DNA from: Numida meleagris
Lineage: Eukaryota; Chordata; Aves; Galliformes; Numididae
DNA: 64,000 nt
Reading direction: 5' to 3'
NCBI RefSeq assembly: GCF_002078875.1
Contig: NC_034410.1
Coordinates: 42,024,798 to 42,088,797, forward strand
Part shown: one piece after another, positions 24,220 through 38,400 of the stretch
Layout: every line of letters starts with the position of its first letter
Position numbering within the stretch: the stretch's first letter is position 1
The notes under the pieces: model-generated
Told to the model about the DNA's origin: nothing
The model's database searches: none
What the model saw: only the letters and a program-made list of their open reading frames with translations
Translations under genes and position numbers: made by a program

Positions 24220-25884
24220 TCAAATGTAGTTTTGCTCAGTTATCAGGATTGACAGCTGTGAGTGTAGCCACAGGTACTACAATTTGTAAAGGCAACTGAT
24301 GCCATTCCTGTGCAAGGCTGGCCACATGAACAAGGTGAGACCAGCTTCCTTGCCTCTGCCTTATAGCAAGCACATCTTTGGCAGGTCTTGGTAGGAACAT
24401 GAAGCAACCTGCAGCCTTCTTTACAGGGTGACCAATAGCAGCCCCCAGTTCGGCTGGCGAGACAGTTCTAGAGAGCTCACAACAGCAGTTTTTAGTAGAG
24501 CAATGTTTGGATACTAAATCAGACAGAAAGAGAGAATGTGTTCAGCAGAGAAAGGCAGAGAGAGATCCAGCCACAGACAGCCCCATCAGGGTGAAGATTT
24601 CACAAAAATACAAAACTCTATGACATCTATGACATCTTATAAATGTCATATGGATTTCTGTAAGTTTGAACGAGATCCCTACAAGATCTTGTTCACTATG
24701 TTGGTTTTGTTTTCTTATTGCAACCATTTAAAAACAAATGAGAATTCTGTGGGCAAATAATCTAAAGTAATCAAGTTATTGTGCCTCAGCAAAATAGCCC
24801 CCTTCAGCTCAATCACAGTAATTGGACCAGGACATCTATTTAGTGCAGCTCAGATATCTCACTTTGGCTTGGGGGTTACTTGCCGCACACTGTCTGTTAC
24901 TGAGGTGTAACAGTAGATGGGCAAATCTTTTCTACTCAGTCATAATTTGACCACTTAGGAGCATGTATTCACAACCTTAGAAGTAATTAATTTCACTTAA
25001 TGAAGGCAATAACAAAAATCCCAAGTATTTCTTTACCTCATTTCCTATAGCTAGGCAATTTTTAACTAAACATAAATACACAAAGAACCTCCTGGTCACA
25101 ACAATATTACTCCACTTAAATTTAGCACAGAGAATGTGGGAGATAGTGATACAGGCTGGTTTAGCAATAGGGATCAGTATATAAGATTAAGGACCAATAT
25201 ATTAGTTTAGCAAAAGGAATAAATGAGAGCTAGTTCTAAAACATTCCATTTCAGCTTTGCTTGGTGTGTGAACAGCCTTGTTTTCCTCTACAATCCTGCT
25301 TCACAGAAGCACTGGATTCACAACAGATTACTTTTATCTTTGCATCCACCAGGTGCAAGGACTTATACCTCAGATTTCAAATAAATTGTTTTGGATAACA
25401 GTGCACTAAGATAGAAAGTTGCTCATTATGGCTTAACAAGCAATGGAAATCTGCCTACTTGGGGAAGAACAGCTAAAGGTCAGCCAAAAGACACTATGAT
25501 GAAGCTGATGATGGAAAAATGAGGGGAAAGTAAGTGAGGCCACTACTATGCATGCCCAAAAGAACATTAGCATATATTAATGACTTCTTGGAAAAGAATG
25601 AATATGTATGCCAATGTACCGCATATGTATGTCTTAACTGTTTAAATGTAGGACTTGAACTCTGAGAGGGCGTGCTTGATTTGTCAAGTTTCCCAGTATG
25701 TATTGTGAGGAATAAAGGAATGCCGCTTTCTACCACCACACTGGAGTTAGTTTTCTTCCCAGATTTTCAATGACAATAGTGAGAGATCTCCCTCCCTCAT
25801 ATTAGAGATATGGTTGAGGTTTCCTCTAAGTGGTCTTTGCAAAGAATAGAGGCAGAATGGAACAGGATAATTTATTTTGTGATT

Positions 25885-25998
25885 ATCTAGACTAATAACT
25901 AGGAAATTACATACAGAGTAACTACAGAATTTACTTATCCAGCAGTATCTAGACTAGTAACTAGGAAATTAACTATAGAATTTATTCCTCCAGCAGTA
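25885..25998. repeat. Imperfect tandem duplication, about 60 bp unit
   Basis: The segment starting ATCTAGACTAATAACTAGG at 25885 recurs as ATCTAGACTAGTAACTAGG at 25947. Each copy is followed by GAAATTA, a CAGAATTTA or TAGAATTTA block, and CCAGCAGTA. The second copy is shorter by about 10 bases. It looks like a local replication-slippage duplication, not a transposon. Confidence 0.75.
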
Positions 25999-28900
25999 AC
26001 AATCCATCACTACAGAAAGGCAGCAGAGTGATACAGTTTTATCAAACTAAACCGAAAAGTAAGCAAACTCCACAGTAGTTACTCATTTTGGACAACCTGA
26101 ATGACTAACGAGTAGAGAACCTGATCCACAACAAACAACTTTTCATAAAAATACATCAATTTTTCCACCTCACCAAGCTGCATCACAAGAATCTGATGGA
26201 TTATATGCTGCTTATCGCTACCTCCAAGCCTTTCAACTGCTGAAGAAATACCACTGAATCTACATTTTTATTTCTTCAAAGAAGTGCTCACTGAGTACTT
26301 CCCAGTTCTCTTAAAAAGCAGCACTTGGATTTCCTAGTTTTGATGTAGGCCTTTGCTACTTTTCATTATGATGCATTTCTGGTGACACTGAAAGCAATGA
26401 AGCAATTTCCTTCTTTCCACTCTCTTTGCTACTGTACAGAGAAAAGCTAATAATTCTGTAAGATTAAAAGAACTGAACCTAAAAAGAACGAGGACTTCTG
26501 CATGTCAGTCACTAGATAGGATGTGGCTGATGTGCCATGGAACAGACAAATTAAATTGCTCTGAGGAAGAGTGATGAGATTCTTTGTCTGATTCCTGATC
26601 AGGAACATCTGTTGTGCAAAAAATGACAGCCGCTTGCTTCGCTTTTCAGAGTTTATAACACATTAGCCTTGCTAGTAGTTATCGGCAAGGACACAAAGAG
26701 TCAAATAAATCAGAAGCAGGGGGAAAAGGCAGCAGTTCCTAGTAGCAGAGATTTTAGTGCTCATGAAAATGTCAGACTGACAGCTCTAACAGCTGAAATC
26801 CTTTAGTTAATCAAACAGGTGCTACCAGCCATTGAACAGATGCAAACCAGTGCTACCACGGCTGTCTCCTCACCCAGACGAGTCAATGTGCTGTGATTAT
26901 ACCAAAGTAAGACCATCACTTACAAACTCAAGTCTTAACGTCTTTGTTTAGACTACCTAGAAATGATGGTTCTGATAACAGTAATGTAAAGCATCACAAG
27001 AAAAATGTAAATGAGAAAGGATATTAACTACCTTCCTTCAGGTACTAAGACTAATCAACTTTTTTGATCTCCTGAGATCTCTTCTAAGAGGAAAGTGATT
27101 TGATTTACTTACAGAAGAGCAGTCATTTCATGAAACTGTGTTTAAACAGATCCCATAAACAAAACATTTAAATGATCTGTTTTAAACTATTCTGTATAAC
27201 TACTCTTATCCGCTAAATTCATTCCTTGTAGGAGTATAAAATTCTAGTTTAATGGCAACTAAGGCATTTCAATTGCTTTGCCAGTATGGCATCTCTCCTT
27301 AGGTAGTAACTAAAGTCCCTCTGTCATTTTTTTCTCCTCATCTCTAATGTGCTGGAGTAGCTGGAATGTGGGGAAAAGGGACTCTACCGTGAAATGCAGC
27401 AAGATAGAAATTTATGCTCCATGCAGGTTGCATATACGGCTGTTCAAGAGTAAGAGTGAAATGTCTGAAAATGGAGGCAACAGGTCTGTGAACAGTGACA
27501 TTAAGAACTTCAGTTTCACATAGCAGTAGGACACTGCTTTTTCCAGCCTGTGTCTGGCTAATATCTTTCCCTTGGCAGACACTACTGAAATAAAGCCATC
27601 TCACTGAATTTCCCCAGTCTTCCCACATTATTGAGTTGATACATCAAGCCAGCACATCAGAACATCAGATTACAAGAGAAAAATCTACATGAAAAGAATC
27701 AGTGCCAACAACTCCACAAGCAGTATAAAGCTCTTTGTGCCTCTCCCAGCAACTAGCAGCATACAACAGTATTAAGCCTTATTGGTCTGCCTTGTCTCCA
27801 GTCTGATTTGCCAGCAATATTTTGCAGCTACCCTGTGCTTCGTCTTGAAAGTCTAACAGGGTCCTGAGCATGGAAAGCCTCGCTCCATTCCCTTGCTTTG
27901 ATTACTGTGCAGCAGGGCTGAGCACCAATAACCAGCTGGTGTGATTCACACTGGAGAAGTAATGGTGAGCAGATCAACTCAGTATATTCACTAATGCTCC
28001 AGTGAAATTTGGTGCTAATCCTGAACACAAATCCAGTTGATAAGACATCCACCATCAACTGATGTCATTCTCATGCCAAAATATAATGAAGAACACCACC
28101 ACCAGAAACACTATTAAGTTTCCATTACTTCTGCTGAAGAGAGCCTTTTCCCAACAACAGCACGCTATACTCAAGTAGCACTTAAATTTTTGGTCTTGTT
28201 ACAGAAAACACCGAACTACTGGACAACCCAACCCTGAGGGCAGGTGGATTTCTCAGCAGGACATGGACAAGGGTCATGCCCACAGTTTTAGGATTTGCTG
28301 ATGCCTGCCATTTGAGCCATCTGCTATTTCTGGACTTTGCTAGAACAGGGAATTTGTCCAGTTTATTAAAGTGGGATGAATTTTCAGAAGAAACAATGGA
28401 CAGCCACATGCACCTTTGAGCTGTGTCATCAACTGAAAGTGACCTTAAAAAGAGCAGTGCTTCAGCTGCCACGACGATCTGAACATCTGCTTTGTGGTAT
28501 AACTTTACCAGCATTTTCCCTTCAAGGTCAATTTATATAGAAAAAAAGGTTTGCAACTTCATCTCCTGGGATGGACTCACACTGCTTTCTCTCTTCATCT
28601 TGTTAGGCCCTTGTCACTCCACAGAAGGTGGCACCCCACTGACCAGCCAGGACTACTTGGCAGGCCCATCTGGATGCAGCCACCTTGTGAGCTTCCCCTT
28701 AGGGAACTATGAATGACAAACACATACCAAAGTAGGCTTCCACTGCATAAAGCTCCATCTCAACAGTAGGAATTAAAATATAGAAAAGAAAAGGACTTCC
28801 AGGACTGTAATACCTTATCCTACCCCAAACTTTCGAAGTTCGGTTAATTTATTGCGGTTGTTCCAGCCAACAACATCAAAGAAGAATCCCTAACCTCTTA

Positions 28901-31900
28901 ATATTTCTCCCCCTTTTTCCTCACATTAATCTTACCTGTCTCACCAGGCCTTGCTTTGGGCCTTCTGAATCCTCCCATGACACCTGGAGGAAGCTGAAGG
29001 CTAGATATGAAAGTTTTACTCTCAGAATCACTCACCATAGATAGACAGTTAGCAGAGACATTTGCCTGCTTTCCCATCTATTCACCATCTCTGCTGAAGA
29101 ACAACAAAACCACCTTTGCCATCCAACAGCATTAAAGAAAGCTCAGAAGACAGATATACAAATAATAAATGTCAGGCTTCTCATGCTGTTCACATACTTT
29201 CTATGCAAGCTCAAGAAATGCACTGAGCTCTGTCAAACTGTGATAAACTTGGTAACTTCAGTGAAGAATAAGTTCTTCATCCTAGCTATAATTTCACAGA
29301 CAGAAGTAATACTGTGGTCAAAGCCCAGGCTGAGGATCTCCTCTCCATTTTTTGTCTTCAGTGAAAAACGAAGTAGAAAAAAAAAGCAAGCCTGAAGGGG
29401 ATTTTTTTTCTTTTTCTATCAAAATTAGATTGAATGCACATTATTACATATACAAGGATGAACAAGGATTAAGCATAAGTCCACTCTGTCACCTGGTATC
29501 TCAGGCTTTAAAGTGATCATAAACACAGCTTTCTCATGCCCTGGGGAGCCAGGGAAGCAGAGTTATCTATGATCTGAAGCTCTGCGTCTCAAGGCCATGC
29601 ATGAGAACTTAGCACAGATCAGCTGTGTGGTGAACTCAGTGTCCTAGACAGATAACTGGTACCTATCTGTTCCCTACTATCCCTATTTCTTGTAAATAGA
29701 TAACTAAGACAAACCTCCAAATTTTCATATCTTTGAAGTGAAGAGCAGCCAAGAGTCAAAAGGCTGTGGAAAACTCCCTGTCTTCTCATCAAAAGGAGAT
29801 CCCTTCTGGTGAATTTTTGTTCACGCTCATAAAACCCCAATGGGAATGCTATAGTTAATAACAATTTAGCAGTCTTGGGAGTTACCAGAAAACATTGGTC
29901 TACAGAAACACGATCTGAAAACTTGTTATAGTCCTAGATTTCTTTAGACAGTTGTTTTTTTGTTGTTGTTGTTGTTTTTTCAAAAAATATAGTCAAAAGC
30001 CATGAACAGGAAAATTCCATTAAATAGAGCATGGGTACAGCTGTTTAGCCCAAAACACATTCTTTGTGGCTGTTACAGCTTTAGTGAGTTCTTGGACCAA
30101 AAAATAACTGTATTGCTCCCACACATTTAGTAGACCAACAAGGGAAAATAAAGAGGCTGTATTTCCAGTAGAAGTCATTATAAAGTGCTGATTAAATCCA
30201 GAAAAATCATATTTGTCAGCTGAGATGACAAAATGTACAGAGGTGAAGGAGTAGAATTATTTTTAGGTCATCTGAATTTTAATAAGACTGAAAATTTCCA
30301 TGACACAGTACCCTTACATGAAAATTTGTTATCAAGCAGAAAGCAATTTACACTTTGCATGGAAGCTGCTACAGACATTATTAATATTTTTTTATTATTA
30401 TTAACAGCAATTTTGCACCATCACATCTCTATTCTGCAAATGAAAAGTCATTGCAAAGGTCACCAGAATTTATAGCCCTTGTTTTCAGCTTAATTGGTGT
30501 TCAAAAACAGTGAAAAGAAACCAATATACTTTAAACTCTTTTTAGGTGATGGAGCTCAAAGAAAAGCACAATCTCATCAGCGCTGGCAAAAAAGGTATCT
30601 GGCTACAGACAGGCTGGAAGAGAAGCATTTAACATGAATTGTCTGGAAACTGTATTTTATTTATATGATATAGACATTAGATAACTTGCAAACCTCCAAG
30701 TCACGGCCATGAGTACCTGCTGTCAAGCACTGGAAAAACTAATACCCAGGCCTCAGGACCTCCAATCTGAACAACTGAGATGATGGCAAAGAATCACTAT
30801 TATTTCTTAGTTAAAAAGTCCTCTGTTAAGGAAACTGACTTTCCCATTCAGGGCCACCAACTGTCCTTTGCTCAATTCCTTAAGTTTTCAGTTACTTTTT
30901 ATTGTTCTGAACCAGGAAATTGAGATAATTTATAGCATATACTACATACAAATTCTTTGAGAAGGATCAGAATGGAGCTTATACACTCACAGCTTTGAAA
31001 AGAGAAATGTCATTATTCACAACTGCTTGCGTACACTTCACCTCATCCACTCAGAAACAGAATTATAATTACAATAGCCCCTCCATTAGAAGGTATGAAA
31101 TATTGCACTTCAGGATCTATACTGATCCGTGGCAAATTACAATCCAGTTCAGATTTCAGAATCTCAGCTGAGCAACTCCAAACTCTGAGGGTCAAAAAAC
31201 CTACAAAACAATGCAGAACGTGCAGTGCTAACTACTGGCTAACACTATTCAAGAGCTGAACAGAGAGACAATTTCAGGAGGGATGGGAAAGAGTGATGCT
31301 CAGTCCTGAGTATAAAAAAAAAGCAGCACCTGAAGTGTTTGGCAGCCCTTGTGCCAAGGGACTCTCCAGTTTTATGGAATAAAAGTGATCTCTGGGGAAG
31401 CTACAGCAGCCAAAAGCTTTACCTTTAGGACAATTTGTAAGAGCTACCATTGACTTTCTTGGTAAGTTTGGGCTTTCTGGGTTGCATTAAGACTGGAAAG
31501 TACAAAGGTCTCTCTGTTCTTCAGAAAACCTGATAGAGGAGATAAAAAGCTAGTGTTCACCTAATACATTCTTGAACACTCATACCACCTTCTCTGAAGA
31601 TACCTGCTTTAAGTTTAGGGAGTTAGAGGAAAATAAGTATTTTCAGGCCAACGTCACAAATCCCAAGTGTGGGCCAGAGTGATGATTTTTATTCACTGTA
31701 CAGCCTGCAATAAAAGCAAACTGATTAAAATTGTTACTACATTGGGAAGCATTCATGTAATCCCCCTGGGATCTCTGAGTGCTTTCTTGATAACATTGCT
31801 GACAGGACTCCATCTGTGTTTTTCAGCGCTGGGAGACTTGTTCTGCCATGATCCTTTGACAGCTTCAGTTGGATTAGATCGATGCAATCTGAGTAGATTG

Positions 31901-32312
31901 TTACCCATTATTTTCTACCTACCAATTTTTTTTAAAAGCCCATAAAATATTAAAAACTCCAAATACAAAATATATTAACATGTTATCATTAAATTTAATC
32001 CATATTATATTAATTCTAAGAAAATGTTAAACATTGAAGTGCTTAAAATATTAAAAACATTTAAAATATTAAAAAATAAAATGCCTCATGAGATGAAAGG
32101 ACTAGAAGGCTAATTTGTCCTAGGAATAAAACATAAATACATACATGTAGTAATGAACTAATCACTCAAAACACATGTGGTTAACATGGAGATAAGTTAT
32201 AATTGCTGTGTACCAAGAATGGAGATGATGAAATGGTGACCATCTTTCTCTTTTCTGGTGGAAGTGGGTTTCATGGGAACATGAATTTAGGTTAAACAAA
32301 ACTTTTGAAGAC

Positions 32313-32360
32313 TTTGTTAGTCATATAGGTGAAACTTTTGTTAGTCATATAGGTGAAACT
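32313..32360. repeat. Exact 24-bp tandem duplication
   Basis: A 24-base unit beginning TTTGTTAGTCATATAGGTG occurs twice in direct succession (32313-32336 and 32337-32360) without mismatch, which implies a recent event. The start of a third unit (TTTG) follows. Confidence 0.9.
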
Positions 32361-33986
32361 TTTGCTCAGAAAGGTCTGAAAATTACTCATCTGCTCCTCC
32401 TAGACATCAGATACTCAGACCAAGGTCTCTACTTTGTTTGATTCAGACTGCAAACACTAACTTCTTTTCCTTGTATCACAGGTACCACCTTAGCTACCAG
32501 GCTATTAGCTATTCTACATTGTTTCCCTCTTTGCTCCGTTTTCACATATTGAAATTTTAATTTGCCTCCTGTGAATTAAGATTTAGCATAAAACATGGAA
32601 CACCAAAGAATTTCAGCCCTGAAATTTTAGCTGAAGACAAACTTAAATGTAGCAGCTTCTCTGAGCCTAATTACAGAGCTTTTTCACGATGTAAAAACTG
32701 TAAAACATGAAGCTTTTTCCATCTCTTGACCTTGGATTATAAAGGACAATACTCCTTGCACCAGCTCCTGCACAGTGGATATTCTGGGCAGTTTTGCGCA
32801 GTTGGTTAAATAACTTTTCATTGAATCTGAAAAGCACAATGTCTCTTTAGAGCATATCATTAACTCAGTGCAAATTAAGGTCTTTCCAATGAACAATGAG
32901 TAAGTGGACTGAACACTGAAAGGACCCAGTAACTTAGCAACATAGTAGTAACTGGCTTTTCTTGAACACTTTTTCCATTTTGTTACATTTAACATGGGAA
33001 CACTTGTAATTCTCAAACTTTATGCGTAACATCTTAAGCACTGCTAGAGATCAGAAGGACAAACCTGAAGAAAGAATGTCACTTCAAGTACTCATAAAAG
33101 ATTTGGGTGACTTCTTCATGAGACTTTGAACTTTCCACAAAGCAGCACAAGGATTTCACCCTTCCTTCAGCCAAGAAAGAAGCTGGAGCCTCAAGGGGAG
33201 AGTTGCTACAGGTGCTCAGGGATCTTGGGTCTTACAGCCTCTGTTATCACTGCCCTAGCAAGGGATCATGACTTAACAGAGGGAATTCTGTAAGCTCTTT
33301 CAACCATCTGTCTGCTTAAGCTACGAATTATCTTCGTAATTAGTTATAAGATAGCAGTCAGAGGTGATCCAATAAAATACTCGCATGGGCATTGGGCATC
33401 CAAAAATTTAGATTTACGTTTCCAAACAACTAGTTGCTTTGGAGACTTAACTTTTATAAAAAGTAGTTACTATTTCACCTCATTTGAGGTACTTGAAATA
33501 CTTTGGAGCATAGTATCAGCCTGTTGAGATGGAATTGTCACTCCCCCAAAGGGAGCTACAGCCCAGTGTAAGAGCAATGTAAATCCCATGCTAGATCTTT
33601 GATGCTTTTCCTATAGGAGCTTCTGCGTTGATAACACGCTGTAATCATAGCATTTGTGATGTGTGATTTTCCAAAGGTGCCTGAAGACCCCTCCATTTCC
33701 ACTTCAAAACTCATTTGCTCCCATTCCAGAAGTGTTTGGGGCAGATATATATTCAACAGGAATCACCACTGTCCCTGATTTTACTGTTGTCTGCCAAATA
33801 TATCAAATTAGAACAAACCAAGAGCTAACTTTCTGCATTAACGCCTGTCTTAAATGTCCATGCATGACTTAAAATCAAAGTTTAAGAAAAATACTGAGGA
33901 GCTCCAGAAGACTTCTGCTTATCTACTTGAGTTTTCACCTACTGAAATCACTTTTTTACTGCTTCAAGTTTGCTTGCTTGTGCATA

Positions 33987-34068
33987 CTTTTGATAAAGGT
34001 ATATATATATATATATAGATAGATGTAGATACAGATCCATAGATATAGATACATATCTATATCAAAAG
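33987..34068. repeat. AT microsatellite inside an imperfect palindrome
   Basis: There is an (AT)8 run at 34001-34016 followed by GATA/GATGTAGATA-type repeats. GATATAGAT (34042-34050) and ATCTATATC (34055-34063) form a perfect 9-bp hairpin. The outer pair CTTTTGATA (33987-33995) and TATCAAAAG (34060-34068) frames the whole block. Confidence 0.75.
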
Positions 34069-35221
34069 CAAATTTTTTCTACCACCTGGACAAGGTTACT
34101 CCCTGAAGAATAAGAGTACAGAAATATGCAGCAGGAGAAGTTGGGTCAGAAAGTACTTTTGTACAAGGGAAACGGAGGCCTCTCTGAACCCTGGGCTACC
34201 AACCCCAGTTCTTTCTCTCTTCTGCTGGCACATGCTCTCCAAGCAAGGATGCCCAGGATCTCCCCAAGGCTCCTTTTGCACCAGGCCAGCAGCTGCAGGA
34301 GAAGATATTCAGGCGGCAATTCCTTCCAGTGTGACTGTGCTCATGGACTGAGCTGACATCAATGAGTGCTGCACTCCCGCCTGCCCCAGCTCACTTCCCG
34401 CAGAGTCATTAAATGGGAACAAACAGGAACTCTGCTCCTCCTGCTAGAGGGTTCAGACAGTAAATGCAATTACTCTCCTCAAAGCCCTTTATCTTGTTCT
34501 GGTAAGGCCTTCAAAGCTCTAACAATCTTGTAAAATTGACAGCCATAAGAACTCTGCTAATAAACAGCTCTTCTGAGGCAATCATCACAACCTGACCGTC
34601 CAGCAGCACGGCAGAAGGGCCTCACTTACATCAATTGCTTGGAGCAAGAGGTTCCCAGATGCTGTGCTCCCTGCGCAGGTAACAGCCCCTCAGCAAACAT
34701 CAGCACAAGTAGGAAATGGCCTACATCAGCTAACGGGGAAAAGTGCTTAGAACCACACAGTCACTGGCACAAGTGACAGTCTATTAATTAAAAATTACTC
34801 ACTCTAATCTGGATGCAAAGTATTTGCTAATCACATCTTTCATTATTCCAAAACTAAATTTCAGAATTAAATTTCAGTATTGACATCTTTAGGTAATCTC
34901 ACACCCTGGGCAATTACGGACATGTTTCTTTGCCTTGCTGTCCTTGAGGGCAAGAGATTTAGAACTTGGGCAACCACACTGTAGGGCCACCACATTTACA
35001 CAAAAGTGCAGGTGCCTGCTACTGTTGAGCACAATTGAGCCTGCAAAGAGGTCTTTAGAATGCTTGGCCACAAAGGATTGATCAAGAGAAGAGACCTATG
35101 GCATCATAGCATTTCTCGTCAACTTGCAGGCAACTGAGAACAGAGAATAAAATGATGGGAAGATCCTTTGCTCACAGGGTATCAGTGGGACTACATTATA
35201 CTAAGTAGGAAATCTACACTG

Positions 35222-35480
35222 CTCCAGTAATTTGTTCTTTAATTAACTGACTATAAATAGTGATTTGATAATTTATTTATACCGAGAAAGATCTCCTGCC
35301 TCAGACACTAAGGTAAGTTAAGCATAACTAATATGGATTCTCATATGGGTTAATGAATTATGTCAATTGATTTAGGCCTAGTCAAGCTGTTAGTTTAAGA
35401 AATTCATTTGCTAATGAAGTGCTCATAATTAAAGATTAATTAACTTTTAACATTGTAATTCAACTGCTAACTCATTTTTA
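35222..35480. promoter_or_regulatory. TAAT-rich block, candidate conserved noncoding element
   Basis: In about 260 bp there are many homeodomain-type cores, including TTAATTAACT, CATAATTAAAG and GATTAATTAAC, plus TCAATTGATT and a CTATAAATAG motif near 35251. No transposon is recognisable and the sequence is not simple repeat. A regulatory role is inference from motif density; AT-rich composition alone raises TAAT counts. Confidence 0.25.
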
Positions 35481-38400
35481 TCATCGAGGCATTACCAGCA
35501 GGAAGGCAATGCACTACTACGCAAGATACACACCATTTACCAGGCTTTCCTGAATTTTTATACCAAACGTAACAATTTATAAGGCCCATTTAAAGCAACT
35601 CCAGTCTTCTCGCATAGCTGGGGAATTTGGATCACGTGTTGGATTGGGTGCCAAGAAAATAACAGATTCCTTGTGACTCATGTCCAGGATAGGCACCTCT
35701 CATTCTTTCTCTTCTGTTACACATGCATCTTGTTAAGCTTATCAAAGGGGTTGCAATTTGCTGAAACGATAGCAGCCCAAAGGCCTGATCCATTACCCAG
35801 GAACACTAGATGAATCCTTTCTATGAACTGTCACAGAAAAATGAGACATTAGAATGCAACATTTTTTTTTCAGCCCAATTAGATCCACATGCACATATCC
35901 TAGCGTGAAACTGAACCGAAGTAACTGATTAGGAATTGGGTGCAAATTTAGCTGAGCTAAACAGTTCTGCAGATAGCATCCTATGAGGCTCCTAACTCAA
36001 ACAATATACCTGATGTTCCCACATAGACATCAGTTCTTCTTACAGTGACAAGGGTAGATGGGTTTATAAAATTGGTTGATCGATGCACAGTTGTGAAGTA
36101 GGCACAAATAATGACAGCACACCAAATCCAGCCCTTGCACAGTAGCAGCAAAAGGTATGCTAAATGATGACTTTTTAATTAGTGAGCACAAGATTTGATC
36201 ATAAATAGCAAGTACTGGGAGAAGTACCATAAAGGAAAAGTAGTCCTAGTAATCACTCATATTTCCAGCTATCACATTCTATGATACTGGAAATACATAC
36301 TTAGTAGTATAAGTAATATATGCCCCATATGTGATTCAATATTATCCTACTGGTTGTATTACTCGACAGCTAGAATTTGCAAGGGAGTTGAGTGCCTAAA
36401 TCCTATAAGTCCCTCAAAAGTTTTAGCACTATATTGCTTAAGGCCATAAAGATAGAGCAAGTAGGAACTTCCCTTTGTGCACAGCAGAGTTTTGAACTCA
36501 GAAAGGAGGCTTTCTTCATCTGTGATATATTATCCAGCAGGTGATTTGCTACATTATCAGATGCCTTACCAGATGCAAGGCAGCACATGGAATTATGTCA
36601 TGCCTGAGCGAAATAACTCTGAATGTCTTCAGAGTTAATTTACTATAAAGGAAAGAAAAACAATCCAGCACTTATGCTTGCATTTCAAAAGAACCCTAAT
36701 TATATCAATTAATTAAATACATCATTCTATTCCAGTAGCAATTTTCATTATTTTTCATTTGAGGGAGAAGACTAACATTATTGAGATTTTTACAGTGCCT
36801 CCTAAAAATTTTTTTTTTCCAAATTTCATTTTATTTCCAAGTTATTATAATTAACCAATTTCACATCTCTGCAGGCACTCCATTTATTTCCCAGCTAATC
36901 TCATTGTCCTTCAGATCCCATCAGTCAGAGCTACTATTACTTCCAGCTTTATGGCACAGACTTCAGATGTGCAGTACAAAGGCAAATCAGGCCACAGATC
37001 AGCGACAAGCTAATTAAAACTTTACTTACTAACTTAGTTGGAAAAGGTGGTCAGAATTCCATGCTCAAAGAAAATTCACTTCAAGGCTTTCCTTTCTTAT
37101 TTAGGCAGTAAGCTTCAGAAAATACAAGTCTAATAGCATGAAGAGATGAACCTAAGACAACATATATTCAATCACAGTGAAATAATACCTTTCAATTTAT
37201 TTCTTCATCCCCTTACATTACCGCATACAGTAAGGGAGAGGGAGTTGAGATTCATACATGAAAGCACAGAGAGAACATAAAAGATCACTGACAACTATTT
37301 CCTGATGCAGAATCTGTATGTTCCACCATGAGACAGTACAGCATGGGCACTCGGGGGTTTTAACCTACTGCTAAACCAACAACAACAGGCAGAGCATCTA
37401 GTCCTGCAGAAGGCACTTCTGAGGCTGTCCACAGCCCTCACGCTTCCCCTTCCCCTGGCTGCAATATCACCTGCCCCGAGGCACCAAGGTGATGGAACTG
37501 ATTTAATTAGTCACTAAGTAATTCATAAGCCACTTTGCTTTTATGTACAGGATTGGAAAAAAATAATTTTGCAAAACAAAAAAAGCTGTGAGCTGCCTCT
37601 GGGATGGAGCAATTCAATGTGAAACATTTTGGCTAAAATGTCCTGCATTTTGTCCACATTAAAAAAAGAAGAAAATTGAATGCAACCAAATATTTTCTTG
37701 TCCTAAGAGGCTGCCGCATTGCAATCACACAGAAGTACCACATTTGGAAGTAAGGATCTCCTTGCTTTCACCCTTCAGTGAAATTAAACCTGTAGCAAGG
37801 CAAAGAAAGTTCTAAATGGATTAAGGTTCCCTCATGGTGTAATCTGAGGTCTTTGCATGACACCAGTAATTTTGAAGTCAACAAAATCTAATATGCATTT
37901 TTGTGTCTTGCTAAACAATGGAAATGGAAAACAATGGAAATGAGTCATACTGCTATTATGTATCTGATGTATCTGCAACGTTAAATGTGTTCAAGGTTTT
38001 TGCATAAAACAGATGTTTTCTAAACTGGCCTTTCAGCATAGTCATATGTTAATATATTTTAGTCACCTGGCTTTCAATTGATATATTCAGAAAGTTTATC
38101 CAGTGCTCCCATTCAAAAAAAAAAAAAAAAATCAATACTTGCTCTCCACATAGCTCCTCTAAAATTCCTGTTGACAAACCGTCTTTTCAATACTTTTTCT
38201 GCACATCATGGCATTTTATGTTAACAAATCAAAATGAAAACAAGATTTGTAAATGATGCTGGATGAAAAGTTAATTACTGTAATGAAGTTTTAAGGCAGA
38301 AGAGGTAACACTTCTTGCATTTGGAAGAGATTTGCAACAATGCACCGATCTCTTCTTTCCTGCACCAACAGTCCAATCCCAAAACACGTGTTCAGCTCAG

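Noticed and set aside
28182..28514. 110-codon minus-strand open frame
   Set aside because: No domain is recognised and it has no sign of being an exon or retrogene.
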